The position numbers and the translations under genes were made by a program. Below the pieces are notes generated by a model. The model was not told where the DNA came from. It was given only the letters and a program-made list of their open reading frames with translations, and ran no database searches. This document shows, piece after piece, positions 1 to 5,748 of a DNA stretch of 64,000 nucleotides. Every line of letters begins with the position of its first letter. Position 1 is the stretch's first letter. Source of the stretch: Mucilaginibacter sp. OK098 (GTDB taxonomy: Bacteria; Bacteroidota; Bacteroidia; Sphingobacteriales; Sphingobacteriaceae); assembly GCF_900142915.1 (NCBI RefSeq), contig NZ_FRCM01000011.1, positions 62,001 to 126,000 of the forward strand. Reading direction: 5' to 3'.

Positions 1-1025
1 TGCAGGCTTATTTTGTTAAAAGGATGTATGCCATCGGCAAAAAGTATAATAAGCGGCTGATAGGTTGGGAGGAAGCGTTTAATCCATCGTTACCCGAAGA
101 TGTGATCATACAAAAATGGAAGCCTGCCCCTATTGATAGCTTATCAAACAAAATAATTCGGCACAACAACCAGTTGATAATTTCCAGCGGTTATTATCTC
201 GATCTTTATTTTCCGGCTTATATTCATTACTTAAACGACCCGGTTTCTGCCGGGATAAGCCCAGCCGATGCAGATAAAGGCATATTAGGTGCCGAAGCTG
301 CCATGTGGAGCGAAATGGTGAACGATGAAAATGAAGAGATCAGGGTGTGGCCCCGCGCGGCTGCCATTGCTGAAAGACTCTGGTCGGCAGCAACGGTAAA
401 TAATGTTGACGATATGTACAGGCGGTTATCAAAAACAAATTTTGAACTGAATGACCGTGGTTTGCTGGAGAGCAGGAATTATATTAATATGCTGTCGCGA
501 TGGGTTAACGGAGCAAACGCGGGAGCAATAAAAACGCTTGCTGATGTTTATACGCCAATAAAAGGATATAGACGGCTAATGGCGGGTATGTTTACGCCTG
601 TTGCCGTGCATCCAACCCTTTCAAGCCCCATGGTTAACATTGCCGATGCGGTAAGATGCGATTCGGAGCCACACCTGCATTTCAGGAAATTAGTTGCCGC
701 CTACCTTTCAAAGCATGATACAGCCTGCCTTGCCCAAATAAAATGGCAATTGCTGCAATGGCAAAACAATAAGGTGAAGTTTGATGAGCTGGCTACAAAT
801 TCCCCTTACCTGCAAACAATAACAGACCTCTCAAATCAACTTACAGATGCAGCTGCCATTGGCTTGCAGGCATTAAACGGAGGCGGCAATAAGGATGATC
901 AATTAAAGCAACTGCAAAAAGCAGGAATGCCTTTGCATGAAGTCCAGTTAGCTATCCTGCCAGAGATTGAGGCTTTAATTACCGGTAAGCTAAAAGATGA
1001 GCCAGCATCATACCCGTTGTTTTAA
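1..1025 (+). CDS. Beta-N-acetylhexosaminidase, GH20 family (C-terminal part)
   Basis: The frame is open from the window edge (first full codon at base 3), so the 5' part of the gene, including the catalytic Asp-Glu pair, lies outside. What is visible is the end of a GH20 TIM barrel: KRLIGWEEAF, then a SGYYLDLYFP strand, then GAEAAMWSE and WPRAAAIAERLWS, which line the sugar-binding pocket in this family. After the barrel come about 200 residues of helical C-terminal extension with no domain I recognise. GH20 enzymes remove terminal GlcNAc or GalNAc from chitin oligomers and glycans, usually in the periplasm in Bacteroidota. The first residues cannot be judged for a signal peptide. Confidence 0.9.
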   Translation, partial: QAYFVKRMYAIGKKYNKRLIGWEEAFNPSLPEDVIIQKWKPAPIDSLSNKIIRHNNQLIISSGYYLDLYFPAYIHYLNDPVSAGISPADADKGILGAEAAMWSEMVNDENEEIRVWPRAAAIAERLWSAATVNNVDDMYRRLSKTNFELNDRGLLESRNYINMLSRWVNGANAGAIKTLADVYTPIKGYRRLMAGMFTPVAVHPTLSSPMVNIADAVRCDSEPHLHFRKLVAAYLSKHDTACLAQIKWQLLQWQNNKVKFDELATNSPYLQTITDLSNQLTDAAAIGLQALNGGGNKDDQLKQLQKAGMPLHEVQLAILPEIEALITGKLKDEPASYPLF

Positions 1026-1044
1026 ATCGTAAAAAATCAACCCA

Positions 1045-1077
1045 TAAAAAAGCCAGACCTTCAGTTGAAGGCCCGGC
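1045..1077 (-). terminator. Intrinsic terminator of the sugar isomerase-like gene
   Basis: Read on the minus strand, a 12-bp stem (GCCGGGCCTTCA with its partner TGAAGGTCTGGC, some G-U pairs) is followed by a run of six T. It starts 27 bases after the stop codon of the minus-strand gene. The same hairpin may also stop read-through from the convergent GH20 gene. Confidence 0.75.
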
Positions 1078-1103
1078 CTGAGTTGATTGATTTATTAAGG
1101 TCT

Positions 1104-1979
1104 TTAAACTAAGTTACTTTTTATGTATGTAATGCTTTGGGTAATGCTGTCATAAGGGTTACCAGGGCAAATATCCTGTTCAACAAAGAAATATTTCATG
1201 CCTGCTTTATTTGCATGCTTAAATATATTTTTGAAATCAATTATGCCGTTACCCACCTCGGTAAACATGCGTTTTTCTGTTTTGTCCATATCCTTAACAT
1301 GCCATAGCGGGAAACGGCCCGGATGCTCATTGATCAGCGCGATAGGGTCTTGTTTGGCCTTGGTTACCCAATAAAGGTCCATTTCCATTTTTACCAGGTT
1401 TTTGTCTGTAGTACCCAGCAAGGTTTCGTACGGATACTTGCCATCTTCTTGTATAAACTCAAAATCGTGATTATGGTAGCAAAGCTGGATGCCTGCTTTT
1501 TTGCAGATCTCGCCCGCTGTGTTCAGGTCTGCACCTATTTTTTTGTAGTGATCAAGATTTCCGCGTTCGGCAGGCGACAGCCATGCGCATACCATATATT
1601 TTACGCCAACGGCAGCTGCATCATCAACAGCTTTTTGCCAGTCGTTTAATATGGTGCCTTTCATCTCCTTGCCATCTTCGCCTAAACGGTAATGGCTGCT
1701 CGGCATTATCAAACCGTTATCTTTTAAAAGCTTTGCGAATTTTGCGGCATCCATGCCGTAAAACTTCTCGCTGCCTGTATAGGTAGCTCCTTCAACAGAG
1801 GTATAGCCTATTTGCGCAACCTTAGCCAAAGCTGCTACCGGATCAGCCCCCATAGCATCCCTAACCGTGTACAATTGTAGCCCGATGTATTTTTTGTCGT
1901 AAGCAAATAACTGTGGGGCAACTAATAAACCGGCTGAAAGAACAGCCGAAGTTTTAAGAAATGATCTCCTGGTACTCAT
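1104..1979 (-). CDS. Exported sugar phosphate isomerase/epimerase-like TIM-barrel protein
   Basis: 291 residues. The N-terminus has a twin-arginine motif (TRRSFLKT) followed by a hydrophobic stretch and an Ala-rich cleavage site, so Tat export to the periplasm is likely. The rest is an AP-endonuclease-2/xylose-isomerase-like barrel: LQLYTVRDAMG at the first strand, YHNHDFEF, EMDLYWV, WHVKDMD, EVGNGIIDF and a final FVEQD. These carry the His, Asp and Glu residues that bind a divalent metal in the family. The substrate cannot be told from sequence; exported members are often found near sugar or glycan genes, and a GH20 gene lies next door. It is transcribed alone, from a promoter holding a palindrome that may be an operator. 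Confidence 0.88.
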   Translation of the reverse strand: MSTRRSFLKTSAVLSAGLLVAPQLFAYDKKYIGLQLYTVRDAMGADPVAALAKVAQIGYTSVEGATYTGSEKFYGMDAAKFAKLLKDNGLIMPSSHYRLGEDGKEMKGTILNDWQKAVDDAAAVGVKYMVCAWLSPAERGNLDHYKKIGADLNTAGEICKKAGIQLCYHNHDFEFIQEDGKYPYETLLGTTDKNLVKMEMDLYWVTKAKQDPIALINEHPGRFPLWHVKDMDKTEKRMFTEVGNGIIDFKNIFKHANKAGMKYFFVEQDICPGNPYDSITQSITYIKSNLV

Positions 1980-1999
1980 TGGTTTTTAAATTGGTGAGG

Positions 2000-2029
2000 T
2001 AAATATAGTGTATTATCTACACTAAACAA
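2000..2029 (-). promoter_or_regulatory. Promoter with embedded palindromic operator candidate
   Basis: On the minus strand TTG (2029-2027), 19 bases and TATATTTA (2007-2000) fit the bacteroidete -33/-7 pattern with one mismatch. A perfect inverted repeat, TAGTGTA-N5-TACACTA (2006-2024), occupies the spacer, where a bound repressor would block RNA polymerase. It lies 20-50 bases upstream of the start codon at 1979. Confidence 0.5.
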
Positions 2030-2225
2030 GTAGGTAACAAATTTGAAACAATTATTTTTTTTGAACCAGCATTAGGACTTAAAGGCTGGTAATTGGTTTA
2101 AAAAATAATGTGTTTTATAAATATGAAAAGCAAAGGTTGTGCAGCTTCTGCCCCTGGGGATATGAGGGGTACATTTTTTAGGGTTACAGTCATTCCATGC
2201 CTAATAACAACACCAAAATGTTTTA

Positions 2226-2233
2226 TACATTTG
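2226..2233 (+). promoter_or_regulatory. Putative -7 promoter element for the ATL gene
   Basis: TACATTTG matches TAnnTTTG exactly and lies 57 bases before the ATG at 2291. No good -33 TTG is seen at the right distance, so this is a tentative call. Confidence 0.4.
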
Positions 2234-2290
2234 CTACAAGGGATCAATCTTTTACTGGCACATAAAAAAGTAAAGTAATTTTAGTAAATC

Positions 2291-2623
2291 ATGGCCGAGC
2301 CTAATTTTTACGATAGTGTTTATGAAGTTGCAAGGCTGATCCCTAAAGGCAGGGTAACTTCTTATGGTGCAATAGCTGCTTATCTTGGTACAAAAGGATC
2401 ATCCCGAATGGTGGGCTATGCTATGCAGGCTGCAGGCAGGGCGCATCCGCCTGTTCCGGCACACAGGGTAGTTAACCGGCAGGGGGTGTTAACCGCAAAA
2501 TTTCATTTCGGCGGAAACCTCATGGAAACACTATTAGAAAACGAGGGTGTAAAAGTTATAGACGACCAGGTGCAGGATTTTAAAACCGTATTTTGGGACC
2601 CATCCATTGAGCTGGCTTTATAA
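2291..2623 (+). CDS. Alkyltransferase-like (ATL) DNA-binding repair protein
   Basis: 110 residues, the length of a lone MGMT/Ogt DNA-binding domain. It has the helix-turn-helix (GRVTSYGAIAAYLG), the arginine-finger region (SSRMVGYAM) and the active-site loop PVPAHRVVN. In true O6-alkylguanine transferases that loop is PCHRV; here Ala replaces the alkyl-accepting Cys, so it cannot be a suicide transferase. ATL proteins flip and bind alkylated guanines and flag them for nucleotide excision repair; Trp or Ala at this position is known in the family. It ends a few bases from a convergent membrane-protein gene. The tag gene for 3-methyladenine repair lies 2.4 kb away but is not in the same operon. 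Confidence 0.9.
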   Translation: MAEPNFYDSVYEVARLIPKGRVTSYGAIAAYLGTKGSSRMVGYAMQAAGRAHPPVPAHRVVNRQGVLTAKFHFGGNLMETLLENEGVKVIDDQVQDFKTVFWDPSIELAL

Positions 2624-2629
2624 AAAAGC

Positions 2630-2998
2630 TTATAGCTTAGCTAAGCTGTGTACGCTATCGCCTTTATAATCGGTAACCAGCCAGGTTAATAATAAACAGT
2701 TACCTAATATCACATAGTATAACTTACCATCAGCATTGTTATTGAAAAGCGTGTAGGCCAACACAATTAAGGCTACGGCAACAATAAACTCAACCAGCTC
2801 GTGAATGCTAACCGGGATGATCTTTACCAGGCCCATATTAAAATCGGTTAAAACAGTAAGCGCCAGGTGCGCTGCGCCCAATGCATAGGTAAATACAGCA
2901 AGTGTACCTGTAAAACCAAATATCAGCGGCGATGCCAGCAGAAATACAACTACAAGAATATCAATGATTCCGTGAACTTTTGGCGACATGAATTTCAT
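2630..2998 (-). CDS. Small four-helix membrane protein, SPW-repeat-like
   Basis: 122 residues with about four hydrophobic helices and short polar loops. Two halves look alike: each begins with a His and acidic residue (VHGIIDILVVVFLLASPLIF near residue 8 and IHELVEFIVAVALIVLAYTL near residue 65), which resembles the internal duplication of SPW-repeat proteins. No enzymatic motif is visible. An inner-membrane location is expected. It faces the ATL gene tail to tail, with the two stop codons almost touching. Function unknown. Confidence 0.75.
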   Translation of the reverse strand: MKFMSPKVHGIIDILVVVFLLASPLIFGFTGTLAVFTYALGAAHLALTVLTDFNMGLVKIIPVSIHELVEFIVAVALIVLAYTLFNNNADGKLYYVILGNCLLLTWLVTDYKGDSVHSLAKL

Positions 2999-3059
2999 AA
3001 CTGTATTTTTTTAAGGAGTTTTAGACTAACTAAATTACAATTTATTTTTAATTACAAGG

Positions 3060-3428
3060 CTACAAATCAACCATTTGCAATAATTCCATCCTGTTGCCAA
3101 AAGGGTCAATAAAAGCAAGCCTTTTGCGGCCCGGAATTACAGGCTCTTCCATTAGTTCTACGTTATGTTTTTCAAAAAGTTTCAGTGCGATATCAACATT
3201 TTTTATTTCAAAAGCAATGTGCCGCACAGAGCGGGGCATCTGTGGTTCAACACCTATATGCAGCTCGATATCCCCAATATCAAACCAGTAGCCGGGGGTT
3301 GAAAACAGGTGGTCGGGGCGTTCAATTTGCTGCAGTCCGATAACATCGGCATAAAATCTGAGCGCTTCCTCCAGCCGTTCGGGAGGTACGCAAATATTTA
3401 TATGGTCGGCGCGGATAAACTCAATCAT
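3060..3428 (-). CDS. VOC-family (glyoxalase/dioxygenase fold) protein
   Basis: 122 residues with the paired beta-alpha-beta-beta-beta layout of the vicinal oxygen chelate fold. Possible metal ligands are the His of ADHINICV near the N-terminus, the Glu-His in DIELHIGV and the terminal Glu in FGNRMELLQM, preceded by FIDPFG, typical of glyoxalase and extradiol dioxygenase-like members. The substrate is not predictable. Its start codon overlaps the stop of the upstream VOC gene by one base (TAATG), so the two are translated from one transcript, probably coupled. Confidence 0.85.
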   Translation of the reverse strand: MIEFIRADHINICVPPERLEEALRFYADVIGLQQIERPDHLFSTPGYWFDIGDIELHIGVEPQMPRSVRHIAFEIKNVDIALKLFEKHNVELMEEPVIPGRKRLAFIDPFGNRMELLQMVDL

Positions 3429-3805
3429 TATTCATCTTCGGCAAAGGTAAGCACGTAGTTATTGTTATCCAATATAGAGAATTCGGTAGCCCCATAAAAA
3501 GTAGTTTCCAGGCCCTTTAACACTTTTACTTTATCCTTTATCAGCTCAAAAAATTCTCTTATTTTTTTTAGTTTGATATAAAGCAGCTGCGATGCGCCAT
3601 TTTGCCGGCTAATCTCGGGCAGCTCTTCACCCAAACTGGCAAAAGTTTGGAACATAAAAGTAACATTGCCATTCATCATCATGGCCCAAATTAAATCGGG
3701 GCCGGTTTCGGGAACGGTAACTACCAGCTGAAACCCTATCGATTTATAAAAGGCGATGGTTTCATCCATACTGGTAACAAAAATATTAGGCGATAAGCTT
3801 TCCAT
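3428..3805 (-). CDS. VOC-family protein, bleomycin-resistance-like
   Basis: 125 residues, a single glyoxalase/bleomycin-resistance domain: it begins SPNIFVTSMDETIAFYKSIG, the classic first strand and helix, and ends with YVLTFAED. Metal-binding residues are less clear than in the downstream partner, so it may bind a ligand without catalysis. It is the first gene of a two-gene operon with the VOC gene at 3060-3428 and is divergent from the AhpD-like gene at 3998. The gap between the two is bounded by a long inverted repeat. Confidence 0.82.
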   Translation of the reverse strand: MESLSPNIFVTSMDETIAFYKSIGFQLVVTVPETGPDLIWAMMMNGNVTFMFQTFASLGEELPEISRQNGASQLLYIKLKKIREFFELIKDKVKVLKGLETTFYGATEFSILDNNNYVLTFAEDE

Positions 3806-3816
3806 AAGTTTTTTTA

Positions 3817-3967
3817 TTTCGGAATTCGGATGTTCGATTTCGGATTTGGTAAATATTTAATTATTGAAAGAGGAAAATTACAAAAATGAATTTAATCTGA
3901 TTGTAACTTGCACTTTAAATAATCACATTTACTTTTTAATTCCGAAATCGAACATCCGAATTCGAAA
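3817..3967. repeat. Inverted repeat bounding a divergent promoter region
   Basis: Arms at 3817-3844 and 3941-3967 are reverse complements except for one base (28 and 27 bases; word TTCGGATGTTCGATTTCGG). Each arm is itself made of near-repeats of TTCGGA. The 96 bases between them hold the space where the promoters of the two divergent genes must lie. A word of the same kind follows the gene that ends at 25859. Confidence 0.85.
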
Positions 3968-3997
3968 ATTCACTAACTCGCTAAATCACTAATTAAA

Positions 3998-4345
3998 ATG
4001 TCACTAATAGAAGATTTTGAAAGCTATCGTACAAAAATGAACGCCAGGATAATGGAGTCGTCCAATACCAATATAAAGCGTTTTTTTGCATTGGATACCA
4101 CCACTTATGCCGATGGCGCACTTGATGTAAAAACCAAGGAAATGCTTGGCCTGGTAGCATCAATGGTTTTACGCTGTGACGATTGTATAAAATATCATTT
4201 AGGTAAATGCCATGAAGCAGGTGTAAAACATGATGAAATGAACGAGGTGTTTATGATAGCAAATTTGGTTGGGGGATCTATTGTGATTCCACACTATAGG
4301 AGAGCCGTGGAATATTGGGATGAGTTGAATGGTGTTGGTTTGTAG
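3998..4345 (+). CDS. Carboxymuconolactone decarboxylase/AhpD-like protein
   Basis: 115 residues. The family signature CxxCxxxH is present (RCDDCIKYHL, about residues 65-74), followed by the helix CHEAGVKHDEMNEVFMIANL. This is the redox-active AhpD type: the two Cys form a disulfide that reduces peroxiredoxin-like partners, and the His relays protons. True gamma-carboxymuconolactone decarboxylases lack the CxxC, so a thiol-redox or peroxide-defence role is more likely. No peroxiredoxin gene is next to it. It stands alone after the inverted-repeat region, 43 bases before exbD. Confidence 0.85.
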   Translation: MSLIEDFESYRTKMNARIMESSNTNIKRFFALDTTTYADGALDVKTKEMLGLVASMVLRCDDCIKYHLGKCHEAGVKHDEMNEVFMIANLVGGSIVIPHYRRAVEYWDELNGVGL

Positions 4346-4388
4346 ATTGAGACAATTAAACTGTAAATTTATGCTTTAACCCAAAGCC

Positions 4389-5000
4389 ATGTATAACGGA
4401 AAATTACGGCGAAAAACTTTATCAGTTGATATGACAGCCATGTGCGATGTCGGTTTCCTGATATTGATATTTTTAATGTTGTTTTCGAAGCCTAAAATAT
4501 TAACGCCTTATCAAATTGAAAGACCAAAGGCCAATGGAGTTGCGGTATATGATCCAAGTGGTGACGAGGTTATTATTACAATAGTGCAGGGACGGGTTAT
4601 GTATGAAATCCCGACTGAAGAAGACCGGGCATTGATATTGGCAAAAATAGGCGCCAGGCATCATATTAACTTTACACCAGAAGAACTTAAGAAATTTAAA
4701 AAAATTAGCGTTATTGGTGTCCCCATTGATAATTTAAAGCAGTTTATCGACAGTTATTACAATGATGAAACATTTGCCAATCAACCAGGGATGCATGTAA
4801 ACCACACACATAATGAACTGGTTGAATGGATAAAAGCAACACGGGCTGTTTCTATGGAAAACCATGGGAGGGATGTGCCTTTCATCATAAACGCTGATAA
4901 AAAAACACTTTACCCAATTGTTGAAACGGTTATGAACATATTGGGGAGCCAAAAGATATTTAAGATGAGCCTGTATTACGACGTAAAACATAAAATTTAA
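4389..5000 (+). CDS. ExbD/TolR-family biopolymer transport protein
   Basis: 203 residues. A short cytoplasmic N-terminus is followed by the diagnostic ExbD membrane helix (SVDMTAMCDVGFLILIFLML, about residues 12-31) with the conserved Asp that carries protons, then a periplasmic domain of about 165 residues ending in a beta-alpha-beta unit (VPFIINADKKTLYP...KMSLYYDV). The insert between helix and final fold is longer than in E. coli ExbD (about 140 residues in total). ExbD works with ExbB and TonB to energise outer-membrane transport; neither partner is in the window. Its stop codon overlaps the start of tag (TAATG), so the two are co-translated. Confidence 0.88.
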   Translation: MYNGKLRRKTLSVDMTAMCDVGFLILIFLMLFSKPKILTPYQIERPKANGVAVYDPSGDEVIITIVQGRVMYEIPTEEDRALILAKIGARHHINFTPEELKKFKKISVIGVPIDNLKQFIDSYYNDETFANQPGMHVNHTHNELVEWIKATRAVSMENHGRDVPFIINADKKTLYPIVETVMNILGSQKIFKMSLYYDVKHKI

Positions 5001-5554
5001 TGACCAAACAATTACACCGCTGCCGCTGGGCAGGGACTGACGAGCTTTACATTAAGTACCACGATGAAGAATGGGGGAAAGAAGTTCATGATGACCATAC
5101 TCTATTCGAATTCCTCATACTAGAATCCGCACAAGCTGGCCTAAGCTGGATAACCATACTGCGCCGCCGGGAAGGTTATAGAAATGCATTCGCCAATTTT
5201 GATGTAAAAAAGGTAGCCGCCTTTACTGATGCAGATGTTGAACGTTTAATGCAGGATGCCGGGATTATCCGCAACCGTTTAAAAATACTGGCCGCGATAA
5301 GTAATGCAAAGCTGTTTATCGGGCTCCAAAAGGAGTTTGGCTCATTTGATAAATATCTTTACAGCTTTATGCCCGATGGTAAACCAATCAACAACCATTC
5401 AGGCCTGACACCAGCAAGCACCCCTATTTCCGATACTATCAGCAAGGATATGAAAAAACGGGGCTTCAAGTTTTTTGGGACAACTATTTGTTACGCCCAC
5501 ATGCAGGCCACCGGCATGGTAAATGATCATGTGCCTGAGTGCAGTTTTAAATAA
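5000..5554 (+). CDS. tag: DNA-3-methyladenine glycosylase I
   Basis: 184 residues, full length. It has the family's zinc-binding residues at both ends: Cys in HRCRWAG with His in IKYHDEEWG, and His with Cys in VNDHVPECSF. The lesion-binding core is SAQAGLSWITILRRREGYR. The enzyme cuts 3-methyladenine from alkylated DNA to start base excision repair in the cytoplasm. It overlaps exbD by one base and shares its transcript. With the ATL protein at 2291 it gives the region two alkylation-repair activities, though they are not in one operon. Confidence 0.95.
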   Translation: MTKQLHRCRWAGTDELYIKYHDEEWGKEVHDDHTLFEFLILESAQAGLSWITILRRREGYRNAFANFDVKKVAAFTDADVERLMQDAGIIRNRLKILAAISNAKLFIGLQKEFGSFDKYLYSFMPDGKPINNHSGLTPASTPISDTISKDMKKRGFKFFGTTICYAHMQATGMVNDHVPECSFK

Positions 5555-5561
5555 AATGAAG

Positions 5562-5740
5562 CACTAATTTTCACGAATTTATTCGAATTTCACGAATTGA
5601 GGTGGGTGTAAATTTTTCGAATTAAATAGAATTTCGAGAATTAAACTATCCCGTTAATAATTCTATTTTTGCATATAATCATTTGCATCAGAACCTTAAA
5701 AAAGAATTCGTGAAATTCGAATAAATTCGTGCAATTAGTG
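5562..5740. repeat. Near-perfect 36-bp inverted repeat between tag and polA
   Basis: The arms, 5562-5598 and 5705-5740, are reverse complements over 36-37 bases with only a small mismatch (core CACGAATTTATTCGAATTT). The arms contain repeats of a CACGAATT word. The 106-base spacer is AT-rich and holds a possible polA promoter. The element begins 7 bases after the tag stop and ends 8 bases before the polA ATG. It has no ORF; it could be a MITE-like insertion or a long hairpin in the transcript. Confidence 0.88.
5664..5671 (+). promoter_or_regulatory. Putative -7 element for polA
   Basis: TATTTTTG matches TAnnTTTG and lies 77 bases before the polA start, inside the spacer of the inverted repeat. 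No clear -33 TTG is seen. If used, the polA mRNA leader carries the right arm of the repeat. Confidence 0.3.
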
Positions 5741-5748
5741 TAAATATC

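Noticed and set aside
5562..5740. Inverted repeat as an insertion sequence
   Set aside because: Far too short for a transposase and without one; at most a MITE-like remnant.
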